A stretch of 64,000 nucleotides of DNA from Paenibacillus hunanensis (GCF_014645615.1 NZ_BMMB01000010.1:1-64000), one strand, 5' to 3'. Positions 44,164 to 52,697 are shown, counted from the stretch's first letter. Translations and numbers: made by a program. Notes: generated by a model from the sequence alone, not told the origin.

Positions 44164-45045
44164 ATGGAGCTCAGACAATTGGAGTATTTTGTAGCAGTAT
44201 GTGAGGAGCTGCATTTTACACGTGCAGCTGAACGGCTGGGCATCACACAGCCTACACTCAGTATTCAGATTCGTACAATGGAAGAAGAACTGGGGATGCA
44301 GCTATTTGACCGAATCGGCAAACGTATTACACCGACCGAGGCAGGATATATTTTGCTCAAGCAGGCGCGAGGCATTTTGCTCAAGCTACAGGATGCGTAC
44401 GATGAGATCAATGGATTGCGTCAGTATGACGGGGGGAATCTGGTCGTCGGATTAATGGCTGCGGAGCTGGATTATCGGCTAACCCCGATTCTGATCGACT
44501 TTCACCATCAATTCCCCAAAGTCCATTTGAAAATTCATTCTGCCATTGAGGTTGCAGATATGGTCATTAACAATCAAGTCGATGTGGGCATTTCTTTAAT
44601 GGAGACGAACGATCCAAGGCTGACAACTATTCCACTCTATGCGGAGGAGTTCGTACTTGTAGTGTCAGAGCGACATGAGCTGGCTGGTCGCAAATCGGTT
44701 ACGCTGGAGACAATCGGGAATCAGCCCTTGATTGCCTACCCTAAAGGCTTCAAGGCACGCGAGCTAATCGAAACGCATTGCCGGGATCATGGGCTTAATC
44801 TCAATATAATAGTAGAAACGTCAACAGCCTCATCGTTGTATGGATTTGTTCGTTCCAATGTGGGAGCCTGCTTACAGCCGTACTCTCTCTCCCATTCCCT
44901 TAATGATCCAAGCCTGCGTTTAATCAAAATTGAAGACTTCCCTCCCCTACGCCAGATTGCGATCATGCATCGAAATGATAAGTTTCTCGGCTATGCAGCG
45001 CAGCAGTTTATTCAGCTGGTGCAGGGACAATTAAAAAAGGATTAG
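44164..45045 (+). CDS. LysR-family regulator of the malate locus (MleR-like)
   Basis: A 293-residue LysR regulator. The helix-turn-helix is MELRQLEYFVAVCEELHFTRAAERLGITQPTLSIQIRTMEEELGMQLFDR at 1-50. The ligand-binding domain (about 90-290) includes VVGLMAAELDYRLTP and LYGFVRSNVGACLQPYSL. GAAGGGAG lies six bases before the ATG. It is divergent from the malic/malolactic enzyme gene, the standard place for a LysR activator, and probably responds to malate; the ligand is inferred. Confidence 0.92.
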   Translation: MELRQLEYFVAVCEELHFTRAAERLGITQPTLSIQIRTMEEELGMQLFDRIGKRITPTEAGYILLKQARGILLKLQDAYDEINGLRQYDGGNLVVGLMAAELDYRLTPILIDFHHQFPKVHLKIHSAIEVADMVINNQVDVGISLMETNDPRLTTIPLYAEEFVLVVSERHELAGRKSVTLETIGNQPLIAYPKGFKARELIETHCRDHGLNLNIIVETSTASSLYGFVRSNVGACLQPYSLSHSLNDPSLRLIKIEDFPPLRQIAIMHRNDKFLGYAAQQFIQLVQGQLKKD

Positions 45046-45169
45046 TCTTGATGCAATATATACCAGATCCGATACGACCTGTACGATTGGCAAGTGTATG
45101 TAAGCTCTTATAATGTGATTGCTATACTACAACATACCTTGCTAGAATTCTAAATACTTTTTCTATTAT

Positions 45170-45185
45170 AGTGATTGTAATCACA
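45170..45185 (+). promoter_or_regulatory. CRP/FNR-type activator site upstream of hcp
   Basis: AGTGATTGTAATCACA matches TGTGA-N6-TCACA at nine of ten defined bases. Its centre (45177.5) is 29.5 bp from the upstream edge of a TATGCT hexamer at 45207-45212, the exact geometry of a class II site at -41.5. Confidence 0.75.
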
Positions 45186-45207
45186 AGCCCACCTCCTTAT
45201 CCACGAT

Positions 45208-45223
45208 ATGCTGAATTCAGCAT
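45208..45223. promoter_or_regulatory. 16-bp palindrome over the hcp start of transcription
   Basis: ATGCTGAATTCAGCAT is a perfect palindrome that overlaps the putative -10 hexamer (45207-45212) and the expected start near 45219. It is a candidate repressor operator, for example for an NO-responsive regulator; which one is unknown. Confidence 0.5.
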
Positions 45224-45297
45224 AGAGCGATACGTACCTGTGGATGACACCAGTCATGTTAGACACACATCGAGTCGCAGGATCAGGAGGGTTTATA

Positions 45298-46980
45298 ATG
45301 CAAGCTCAAGACACTTTTATGGATGGGACACCGATGTTTTGTTTTCAGTGTCAGGAAGCTGCCAAGGGAACAGGCTGCACGATTAAAGGCATGTGTGGCA
45401 AGACCTATGATGTCGCCAATTTGCAGGATTTATTATTGTATTCACTGAAAGGCATCGCCTGGCTTGCCCAGCATTCGGTAGCTCCTTTGTCAGCTGAACT
45501 GGAAAAGGAAGTCGATCTATTCATTACCGATGCGCTATTCACAACGATTACAAATGCTAATTTTGACAAGGACTTCTTCTTCCAGCATATTCGCTTCGCG
45601 CTGGAGCTACGTCAGCGCGTGTATGAAACATACGCATCTGCCGCTCAGCCGAATGTCACATTACCTCATGCTACAACATGGACTGGACAAACGGATGCCG
45701 ATTTGGAGCAAATCGCCATGACGGTCGGTGTACGCCGGACAGCGAATGAAGACATTCGCTCATTGCGTGAGCTGATTATGTATGGGCTTAAAGGTATGGC
45801 CGCATATACGTATCATGCGGAGCATTTGCATTATAGCAATACAGAGGTTGACCGTTTCATGTGCCGTGCGCTGGCAGCTACGCTGGATGATACACTTGGC
45901 GTGCCTGACTTACTCGCTTTAGCAATGGAGGCTGGTAAATACGGTGTGGATGCGATGGCTATGCTGGATCAAGCGAATACGAGCACATATGGACACCCGG
46001 AGATTACAAAAGTAAATATCGGGGTTGGTCAGCGTTCAGGTATTCTGATCAGTGGACATGATCTGCATGATATGGAGGAGCTGCTCAAGCAGACTGAGGG
46101 TACAGGTGTGGATGTGTATACACATAGCGAGATGCTCCCTGCTCACTACTACCCTGCCTTCCGTAAATATGAGCATTTTGTCGGCAATTACGGGAATGCC
46201 TGGTGGAAGCAGACGAGTGAATTTGAATCGTTTAATGGCCCGATTCTCATGACGACCAATTGTATTGTGCCGCCTAAGGATAGCTATGTGGATCGTCTGT
46301 ACACCACAGGTAATACAGGTTATGCAGGTGTGAAGCATATTCCAGCTGGAACGAACGGACAACCGAAGGACTTTTCCGTATTGATCGAGCAGGCGAAGCA
46401 ATGCCCACCTCCAACAGAGCTGGAGCAGGGTGAGATTATTGGCGGCTTTGCCCATCGTACGGTGATAGGATTAGCTGATCAGCTCGCCGAAGCGGTACAA
46501 AGTGGTGCGATCAAGCGTTTCTTCGTTATGGCAGGCTGCGATGGGCGAATGAAATCGCGGAGCTACTATACCCGATTTGCTGAGGAATTGCCGCAGGATA
46601 CGGTTATTCTAACGGCAGGCTGCGCGAAGTATAAATATAATAAGCTTCCACTTGGCGATATCGGTGGTATTCCACGTGTGCTTGATGCCGGACAATGCAA
46701 TGACTCCTACTCTCTCGTTGTGATTGCGATGAAGCTACAGGAGATGTTTGGACTGGACGATATTAATGATCTGCCGATCTCCTACAATATCGCCTGGTAT
46801 GAGCAAAAGGCAGTCATTGTCCTGCTATCGCTACTTTATCTCGGTGTTAAAAATATTCATCTTGGCCCTACATTACCTGCTTTCCTCTCTCCTAATGTGG
46901 TAAATGTACTGGTGGAAAACTTCGGCATTGCAGGTATTACGACTGTGGAGGAAGATATGCGCGTTTTACTGGAAGTGTAG
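45298..46980 (+). CDS. hcp: Hybrid cluster protein (hydroxylamine reductase)
   Basis: A 560-residue iron-sulfur protein that reduces hydroxylamine in vitro and acts in nitric oxide detoxification during anaerobic nitrate/nitrite respiration. The N-terminal cluster motif C-X2-C-X8-C-X5-C is seen in FCFQCQEAAKGTGCTIKGMC near 15-34. Hybrid-cluster ligands are in SGHDLHDMEELL near 262, HSEMLPAHYYPAF, TTNCIVPP near 336, AGCDGR near 420, LTAGCAKYKYNKL near 450, and DAGQCNDSYS near 477. The ORF is open from 45244, but the ATG at 45298 has AGGAGGG six bases upstream. It is alone, behind a CRP/FNR-type promoter. An hcr reductase is not adjacent. Confidence 0.95.
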   Translation: MQAQDTFMDGTPMFCFQCQEAAKGTGCTIKGMCGKTYDVANLQDLLLYSLKGIAWLAQHSVAPLSAELEKEVDLFITDALFTTITNANFDKDFFFQHIRFALELRQRVYETYASAAQPNVTLPHATTWTGQTDADLEQIAMTVGVRRTANEDIRSLRELIMYGLKGMAAYTYHAEHLHYSNTEVDRFMCRALAATLDDTLGVPDLLALAMEAGKYGVDAMAMLDQANTSTYGHPEITKVNIGVGQRSGILISGHDLHDMEELLKQTEGTGVDVYTHSEMLPAHYYPAFRKYEHFVGNYGNAWWKQTSEFESFNGPILMTTNCIVPPKDSYVDRLYTTGNTGYAGVKHIPAGTNGQPKDFSVLIEQAKQCPPPTELEQGEIIGGFAHRTVIGLADQLAEAVQSGAIKRFFVMAGCDGRMKSRSYYTRFAEELPQDTVILTAGCAKYKYNKLPLGDIGGIPRVLDAGQCNDSYSLVVIAMKLQEMFGLDDINDLPISYNIAWYEQKAVIVLLSLLYLGVKNIHLGPTLPAFLSPNVVNVLVENFGIAGITTVEEDMRVLLEV

Positions 46981-47113
46981 GCTTGATGTGTATCGTAGTT
47001 CCGTAGTTCGATCGATATGCTGGATAATCGTAATGGAATGGGCTAGTCGTAATACACAAGCATGAACCAATGTTCCAATTGCAATACCGACTATCGAAGT
47101 TATATTATTCTCT

Positions 47114-47162
47114 AAGCAGCAATCACAGCTCCTTCACTATGGAGCATTGATTGCTGCTTTTC
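47114..47162 (+). terminator. Terminator downstream of hcp
   Basis: AAGCAGCAATCA at 47114-47125 pairs with TGATTGCTGCTT at 47148-47159, with an inner GCTCC/GGAGC, then TTT. It lies 134 bp past the hcp stop. Confidence 0.8.
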
Positions 47163-47220
47163 TGTCACGGGTAATAATGGAGGAAGCAATACGATTAACG
47201 ATACTGAAGGAGGCGCAATG

Positions 47221-47460
47221 ATGGCACAATTTCCAGAAGAAGTGCAGCTGACAGATCGCAAGGAACGTGAACAGGTAGGTAAACAGATTAACGAAGGCTT
47301 TGCCCGCGTTGAAAAGCAAGAAATGCCCGGTGGAGTAGCTGATATTCCCACGCAGCCTGTCGCTCCAAAGCTATCTGAGCATGATATTCGTCGTCTGGTG
47401 GGCGAGGGTAATTTTCAATCTGCCAAAGAAGGCGGGCAGCATAATTCGATTAATAGTTAA
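47221..47460 (+). CDS. Small hydrophilic protein of unknown function
   Basis: A 79-residue protein, highly polar (EEVQLTDRKEREQVGKQINEGFARVEKQEMPGG, then SEHDIRRLVGEGNFQSAKEGGQHNSINS). There is no signal peptide or membrane segment. AGGAGG at 47208-47213 is seven bases before the ATG at 47221 and only four from the ATG at 47218. A strong terminator follows at 47560. I do not recognise the family. Confidence 0.75.
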   Translation: MAQFPEEVQLTDRKEREQVGKQINEGFARVEKQEMPGGVADIPTQPVAPKLSEHDIRRLVGEGNFQSAKEGGQHNSINS

Positions 47461-47559
47461 TAAAGAGTAATCAAGACGATATGAAGTTGTGTTAAGTCAC
47501 AATCATTATCCTGAACGATAGGAATAGAAACGCGACATATTTTATATAGTTATGAACCA

Positions 47560-47595
47560 AAAAGCCCTTTTCTGATTGCGCAGAAAAGGGCTTTT
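47560..47595. terminator. Bidirectional intrinsic terminator
   Basis: AAAAGCCCTTTTCTG at 47560-47574 pairs perfectly with its inverse at 47581-47595 across a 6-nt loop. It lies between convergent genes ending at 47460 and 47643. Confidence 0.92.
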
Positions 47596-47642
47596 ATTCG
47601 TTTATAAATCATTTTTCAATTGATTACTGTATAACTAACCAG

Positions 47643-48491
47643 CTAGCCAAGAATCATACAACCCGAATCGCTACCATGACCAATGCCTGTTGTATGCACA
47701 ATTGGTATCCCGCGCGTTGCTGTTATTTTCAACACATAATCAAGTAACGCATCTCGCTCACCATATTGCTCCAGCTCGGTAAATGTACCTAGCAGCAAAC
47801 CAGAACACTCTTCCAATGCGCCTGTCTGCGCTAGCTGATCCAGCATCGAGATAATGCGTTTTAATCTGCCACTCAATCCCTCTAGCATGATCACACGTCC
47901 GCGTGCATGCGGGAAGTTGGGCGTGCCTGCCAGCTTGAGTAGACAGCGTAAATTGCCACCGATTAGCTCGCCGTTCAGATCCTCACCGCGCAGAAATTCA
48001 AAATCAAGATCGTACAGATCATTCCCACCACTGAAAAAGGTCGCATAAAACTTCTGTCGCTGCTGCTCTCCATGCTGACGTACCAGGTTCATCACCTGAT
48101 AATGATAGCCGCCCACACCTGTACGTGCATAGATCGCATTCAGCACAACAGATAGATCGCTCATACCGAATAACGGCTTACGGGAACGTGCAATTTGATC
48201 AAAATCGAGATACGGCAGGATTCCATTCGCCGAGTCGCCACCCGAAATATCAAAGATCGCTTTTACATTCGGGTCTGCACATAAACGATTGAGCTCGGCT
48301 GCTCGCTCTTGCGGACTACCACTCCAGCCGTACTGCGTCTGCATAATCGTCTTCGCTTCTTCCACACGTAAGCCCCAGCCACTCAAATGCTGAATAAGCT
48401 CATCTACACTATTTCGTTTCCCCCAGGCAATGCCGTCTGAGCAGGAAATCAGCGCGACGGTATCGCCATTTTTGAGCTGTAATTGTGACAT
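47643..48491 (-). CDS. S66-family peptidase (LD-carboxypeptidase/MccF-like)
   Basis: A 282-residue serine carboxypeptidase of family S66, which cleaves LD bonds in murein tetrapeptides or, in MccF, inactivates microcin C-type toxins. Seen: N-terminal NGDTVALISCSDG, DISGGDSANGILPYLDF near 90, the nucleophile elbow GMSDLSVVLNAIYARTG near 117, EFLRGEDLNGELIGGNLRCLLKLAGT, ILEGLSGRLKRIISML-like segments, and the late catalytic-His region PIVHTTGIGHGSDSG. AAAGGAG lies upstream of the ATG. It has a long base-paired leader. Cytoplasmic, as expected for murein recycling. Confidence 0.88.
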   Translation of the reverse strand: MSQLQLKNGDTVALISCSDGIAWGKRNSVDELIQHLSGWGLRVEEAKTIMQTQYGWSGSPQERAAELNRLCADPNVKAIFDISGGDSANGILPYLDFDQIARSRKPLFGMSDLSVVLNAIYARTGVGGYHYQVMNLVRQHGEQQRQKFYATFFSGGNDLYDLDFEFLRGEDLNGELIGGNLRCLLKLAGTPNFPHARGRVIMLEGLSGRLKRIISMLDQLAQTGALEECSGLLLGTFTELEQYGERDALLDYVLKITATRGIPIVHTTGIGHGSDSGCMILG

Positions 48492-48550
48492 AGGAACGCT
48501 CCTTTGCGATAAATATAGTTATAAATGGTATCAGAAATGGATAGATCGTG

Positions 48551-48628
48551 CAGGTGTACGGCAAGCTTGTACAGATTGTACCTGTAGGGTTAGAGGCTAT
48601 ATCTACTATACAAGCTTGAGCACACCTG
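48551..48628 (-). promoter_or_regulatory. Structured 5' leader of the S66 peptidase gene
   Basis: CAGGTGT at 48551-48557 pairs with ACACCTG at 48622-48628, and CAAGCTTGTA at 48562-48571 pairs with TACAAGCTTG at 48609-48618, separated by a 4/3-nt internal loop. A smaller inner hairpin TACAG/CTGTA (48570-48574 and 48582-48586) would compete with the end of the long helix. It lies 60 bp before the start codon. No known riboswitch class was recognised. Confidence 0.5.
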
Positions 48629-48743
48629 AGAACGTTCTGTAGCTATATTATTCTATGTAGCTTGATATGGCTGAAATGATATAATTATGGGTTAATCTTA
48701 TCATTGCTCACCAAGCTGGAGCAAGCAAGGAACATACGCAAAG

Positions 48744-48808
48744 GAAGCTTTTCAGCTATAGAGGTTGATCGCCAGTATAGCGATTCTCCACTCTATGCGA
48801 AAAGCTTC
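48744..48808 (-). terminator. Terminator after the ywiC-like gene
   Basis: GAAGCTTTTC at 48744-48753 pairs with GAAAAGCTTC at 48799-48808, extended by TATAGAG/CTCTAT. The U-tract is short, so efficiency is uncertain. Confidence 0.6.
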
Positions 48809-48885
48809 GTTCTTCGTTATTTATATCATCATAGCCTCATAGCCTCATAGCCTCGTATAAAGTTCTATTTTTGCAAATCATGCAA

Positions 48886-49605
48886 TTACAAAATTATCGG
48901 TAGTAACACGAATACCGAACCAACGATGCAAGCTCCTCCCAGCTCAATCATGCCAACCGTTCTTGTACGTAGTTGTCGCTGGGGTAGCATTATACTTCGT
49001 AATAGAAGGAGTGTAGTTGGAACGAATAGCCACAGATGCCACCAACCTGCAAGCACTAGTATGATAACGTGATAACCGACAGACAGGCGATAATAGAAGG
49101 GATTGTTCTTTTCACGAATCATCGTTTTGACATATACTGCTGTTCCGCAAAAGTACAGCACTAGCATCACGAATAGCTGACTTGTCATGCGCCAATTTAG
49201 CTCCTGTCCCATATAAGCGACCGGATAAATAAACGAGCAAAACATTGCAATAGCTAGCACATCATTGAGCAATGCACGTTCATTGCGCGCACGTGCAAAA
49301 TACATATTTGGAATGAAAAATAACAGTAATGCTACGCCATACCATAGCAACTGAGGCTCCATCCAGACGACAATGCCCAGCAATGGCAATAGCAATCCAC
49401 CATACAGGAGGGTCGGCTGACGATATCTTTCACTGCGACCTGTCTTGATCCATAGCAATAACGGGAAGCTGAATAAATACATCGTCAGCCAGCATAGAAA
49501 TAGCGGAATGTGTAGCCAGCTCGCTCCAGATAGACTCATCCCACATAGAAATGGCAATACCAGCATCGCCCAGGCTCCATGTTGATTCGGAATATATCGA
49601 TTCAT
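48886..49605 (-). CDS. YwiC-like integral membrane protein
   Basis: A 239-residue protein with seven or more membrane helices that begins MNRYIPNQHGAWAMLVLPFLCG, the characteristic start of the YwiC-like family, with the conserved PNQHGAWAM. In B. subtilis ywiC also lies among nitrate-respiration genes; its function is not established. The ORF is open to 49752 inside moaA, but the ATG at 49605 begins one base past the moaA stop with GGTGG upstream, so the two are translationally coupled. A link to nitrate respiration or molybdenum enzyme maturation is inferred from context only. Confidence 0.85.
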   Translation of the reverse strand: MNRYIPNQHGAWAMLVLPFLCGMSLSGASWLHIPLFLCWLTMYLFSFPLLLWIKTGRSERYRQPTLLYGGLLLPLLGIVVWMEPQLLWYGVALLLFFIPNMYFARARNERALLNDVLAIAMFCSFIYPVAYMGQELNWRMTSQLFVMLVLYFCGTAVYVKTMIREKNNPFYYRLSVGYHVIILVLAGWWHLWLFVPTTLLLLRSIMLPQRQLRTRTVGMIELGGACIVGSVFVLLPIIL

Positions 49606-49606
49606 C

Positions 49607-50626
49607 TTAACCACCGATGTAAGACATATTGATTTTGCCCTGACGTGTCTGCTGCGCTGGATCAGCCTCGCTACGTTCATCGGAATATCGATCCAGTCGA
49701 TGCTCCCATACACGCTTAATTGCCTGTAACAAGAAGACATCATCGGCGCCACGGCGCATCAAGGAACGCAGATCATATCCTTCTGTTGCAAATAGACAGG
49801 TGTATAGCTTTCCTTCCGACGATAATCGCGCCCGTGTGCAGGAAGAGCAAAACGAATCCGATACCGAGCTAATAAAGCCAATCTCTGTACCTGTACCCGC
49901 ATAACGATAGTAGCGTGCGACCTCACCATAATGATGAGGATCAACCGGCTCCAGTGCATAGCGTGTACGTAGCTGCTGCAAAATCGTCTTCTCTGGCACT
50001 ACGTACCGTTGTTGCCAGCCGTTATCATTGCCTACATCCATAAATTCAATAAAGCGCAGTGTAATGCCTCGTTTACAAAAGTAGTCTGCCATCGGCACGA
50101 TATCGACATCATTCAGCCCTTTTTGTACGACCATATTGATCTTAATCGTGTAGCCAATCGATTGGGCATAGTCGATTCGTTTAAGAATCTGCTCTGGCTT
50201 AATACCACGACCATTCATATAGCCAAACCGTCGTGGATGCAGTGAATCAAGGCTGATATTCAACCGACGCAAGCCTACATCATAAAGCGGCTTTGCCTGT
50301 GCGCCAAGCAGCAATCCATTGGTTGTTAAGCCAATGTCCTCAACTTCGGCAATAGCTGCAATCCGGCTGATCAGCTCAGGCAGACCTCGGCGAAGTAGTG
50401 GTTCGCCACCGGTTAACCGTACTTTGCGCACGCCTAGACCGACAAACAGGCGTACTAGCCGCTCCATTTCGTCAAATGACAGCAGCTCCGAGCCATGCAT
50501 AAATGCGTAATCATCGCCAAAAATCTCTTTTGGCATACAGTATCGGCATCGGAAGTTGCAACGGTCAGTCACCGAGATACGCAGATCGCGCATCGGTCGC
50601 TCCAGCAGATCAGTAGACGGATTCAT
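49607..50626 (-). CDS. moaA: GTP 3',8-cyclase MoaA (molybdenum cofactor)
   Basis: A 339-residue radical SAM enzyme for the first step of molybdenum cofactor synthesis, needed by nitrate reductase. The SAM cluster motif C-X3-C-X2-C is in DRCNFRCRYCMP near 24-30. The C-terminal second cluster is in DSFCSSCTRARLSSEGKLYTCLF near 255-277. LTGGEPLLR and LRFIEFMDVG are also present. AAAGGAG lies upstream of the ATG. It is 165 bp from the NarK-PAS gene with no clear terminator between, and is followed immediately by ywiC. The rest of the cofactor pathway is not in the window. Confidence 0.96.
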   Translation of the reverse strand: MNPSTDLLERPMRDLRISVTDRCNFRCRYCMPKEIFGDDYAFMHGSELLSFDEMERLVRLFVGLGVRKVRLTGGEPLLRRGLPELISRIAAIAEVEDIGLTTNGLLLGAQAKPLYDVGLRRLNISLDSLHPRRFGYMNGRGIKPEQILKRIDYAQSIGYTIKINMVVQKGLNDVDIVPMADYFCKRGITLRFIEFMDVGNDNGWQQRYVVPEKTILQQLRTRYALEPVDPHHYGEVARYYRYAGTGTEIGFISSVSDSFCSSCTRARLSSEGKLYTCLFATEGYDLRSLMRRGADDVFLLQAIKRVWEHRLDRYSDERSEADPAQQTRQGKINMSYIGG

Positions 50627-50790
50627 GATAAAGGACTCCTTTTTATTATAATCAATACGCTGTGTAACCGTATCGGTAATCTGTCATGTACTGTCATGTA
50701 TCAGCATGTTCGGATCTAGGGAACGCATAGATAACCTGCTTCTGCTCACTGACAGCGTTTAGTGAATAAATAAAGCGAAGGTCATGTCGT

Positions 50791-52296
50791 TTAGGAGGAT
50801 CGGTTCGGATGCTCGGTTAGCTCGCTGAATGTGCCAACATACCGGATATCTTCGCCAGTGGCATCCTTGACCGCACTAATGTTGAGCCATTGCACGTATT
50901 CTTCACCATTTTTGCGGCGGTTCCAGATAGCGCCCTGCCATAAGCCCTTTTGCTTAATATCCTTCCACATTTGCTCGTAAAAATTCTCCGGCTGACGCCC
51001 CGACTTTAATATACTCGGACGCTGATTCAGCACGTCCTCCTCTGTATAGCCCGTTAGACGGGTGAAGGCAGGGTTGACCGTTTTGATATAACCTTTAGGG
51101 TCGGTAACGAGAATGCCCTGTGCTGTAGACTTGAATACATCGGATACCAGTGTCAGCTTGTCCTGATAATACATCCAGACGACAATAATCAGACTCGCCA
51201 GTGCGACCTGAGACAGTAGCATAAAGCCAATCGAATATTGCCCGGTTAGTCCGTGAATTGCAGCTAGCATCAGCGGCGGGAAGAAGCCACCCAGACCGCC
51301 CATCATGGATACAATCCCGTTTGCAATGCCTGCCTGCTTGTTAAAATAGAACGGCACCAGCTTGAAAATAACTCCGTTTCCGATACCCGCACTAACCGCA
51401 ATCGTTAGACAGCCAACCGTATACAGACCGATCGATGGCGAAAAGGCAAGCAAAATGGCAGCCAGTGTATATACTGCAAAGGTACACATAAGTAGAAACA
51501 ACGCTTGAAAGCGATCCGCTAGCCAGCCACCAACCGGACGCAGAAATGTCGCTAATGCGATAAATCCGGCAGTACGAAGTCCAGCATCTACCTTATCCAG
51601 CTGAAAATTGGCAACGAGAAAGTTCGGTAGATAGACGGTAAAAGCGACAAATGAACCAAAGGTAATAAAATAGAATAACGAGAAATACCAGAGCTTTTCA
51701 TTTTTGTATACGCCCTTGATCTGTTCGATGATTGGTGTTTTGACCCGCGCTTCCTTGCGATCACCGAATAGGAAGTTTAGTACGATAAATACGAGCAGCA
51801 GCACTAGATACAGACGCACTGCTGATTGCCAGCCGATCTGCGATGCTACAACAGGCGCGGAAAAGGTCGTGATCGCTGTACCGATATTGCCCATACCGTA
51901 TACACCGTTAACCAGACCATGCTTTTCGCGCGGATAGTATTTGGGCAATGACGTAACACCTACGGAGAATACCGCGCCACCAATCCCGAGGAACAGCCCA
52001 CCAATGATCAGATCGGTCATAGATGAGGCGATGCTAATGTAATACACCGGGAATAACAGCAAAATAAAGCTAATCATAAATACGACTCGCGCACCGACAA
52101 TATTGGCATAATACCCGAGCGGAATACGCAAAATCGAGCCAAGCACGACCGGAATCGCCGTTACAATCGCAAGACTCCCCTGTGGAATGCTAATATCCTC
52201 TTTGATAAATGGCATCAGTGAGGAGATGATAACCCAGACCATGAATCCCAGTACCAGATTCAATGTCTGCAAAGATAACTGCATCTTTTTGATCAT
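50791..52296 (-). CDS. NarK-type nitrate/nitrite transporter with C-terminal PAS domain
   Basis: A 501-residue protein. Residues about 1-385 are a major facilitator with some 12 helices and nitrate-porter-like features (LRIPLGYYANIVGARVVF; the SAGIGNGVIFKLVP motif near 305). Residues about 390-495 are a PAS domain plus PAC motif (DVFKSTAQGILVTDPKGYIKTVNPAFTRLTGYTEEDVL, then WNRRKNGEEYVQWLNISAVKD). Ordinary NarK/NarT proteins end after the last helix. The PAS faces the cytoplasm and could gate or report transport. The ORF opens with GTG at 52305, but the ATG at 52296 is better spaced from AAAGGGTG. Upstream are tandem NreC-like boxes and a CRP/FNR-type site. Confidence 0.88.
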   Translation of the reverse strand: MIKKMQLSLQTLNLVLGFMVWVIISSLMPFIKEDISIPQGSLAIVTAIPVVLGSILRIPLGYYANIVGARVVFMISFILLLFPVYYISIASSMTDLIIGGLFLGIGGAVFSVGVTSLPKYYPREKHGLVNGVYGMGNIGTAITTFSAPVVASQIGWQSAVRLYLVLLLVFIVLNFLFGDRKEARVKTPIIEQIKGVYKNEKLWYFSLFYFITFGSFVAFTVYLPNFLVANFQLDKVDAGLRTAGFIALATFLRPVGGWLADRFQALFLLMCTFAVYTLAAILLAFSPSIGLYTVGCLTIAVSAGIGNGVIFKLVPFYFNKQAGIANGIVSMMGGLGGFFPPLMLAAIHGLTGQYSIGFMLLSQVALASLIIVVWMYYQDKLTLVSDVFKSTAQGILVTDPKGYIKTVNPAFTRLTGYTEEDVLNQRPSILKSGRQPENFYEQMWKDIKQKGLWQGAIWNRRKNGEEYVQWLNISAVKDATGEDIRYVGTFSELTEHPNRSS

Positions 52297-52479
52297 TCGA
52301 TTCACCCTTTACTCTCGACTGTTCTGTTTTCGTAAGGCAGACATGTTGACACGATAGTGCTGTCATATGAACATTGCTGCGCTTGAGCATATAAATATGG
52401 GTAGACCAAGCACATACTCGCGTACAGATAAGCTCGGCGTTTTGCTGGAGTATAGATCTTCTATTCAGCTCATCTACCT

Positions 52480-52495
52480 TGTGCGAAAGATCACA
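52480..52495. promoter_or_regulatory. CRP/FNR-type site upstream of NarK-PAS
   Basis: TGTGCGAAAGATCACA matches TGTGA-N6-TCACA at nine of ten positions. A TATACT hexamer (minus strand, 52449-52454) lies 33.5 bp from its centre, about 4 bp longer than ideal for a class II site. Confidence 0.5.
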
Positions 52496-52574
52496 TGCAC
52501 CGCTATAACTTTATTCATTCCTATCTGCTTACTCTTCCCTCTCATTGTAGAATTTTGACGACAGGTTGGAATAT

Positions 52575-52610
52575 AGGGGAGTACCCTGACTATGCAGAGG
52601 GAATGCCCGT
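52575..52610. promoter_or_regulatory. Two tandem NreC-like boxes
   Basis: AGGGG-AGTA-CCCTG at 52575-52588 and GAGGG-AATG-CCCGT at 52597-52610, centre to centre 22 bp (two helical turns). They resemble the staphylococcal NreC site TAGGG-N4-CCCTA. The nearer box is 32.5 bp from the edge of a TACAAT -10 hexamer. Confidence 0.6.
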
Positions 52611-52671
52611 AACCGCAGTAAGGGATGAAATGATCGTATACACAGACTGAATCGTTCGTTTATTTTGGATA

Positions 52672-52697
52672 TAAAAAAACCTGTCATGATGACAGGT
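52672..52697 (-). terminator. Terminator of the alpha/beta hydrolase gene
   Basis: ACCTGTCAT at 52679-52687 pairs with ATGACAGGT. On the minus strand it is followed by TTTTTTT. It lies 47-72 bp past the stop at 52744. Confidence 0.88.

Larger units (their letters stand above)
48492..48885. other. Intergenic region, 394 bp
   Basis: Holds the structured leader of the S66 peptidase gene (48551-48628) and the terminator of the moaA-ywiC unit (48744-48808). No gene. Confidence 0.6.

Noticed and set aside
50636..50650. FNR-like TTGAT-N4-ATAAA upstream of moaA
   Set aside because: It lies directly against the ribosome binding site, leaving no room for a promoter, and the AT-rich right half is weak.
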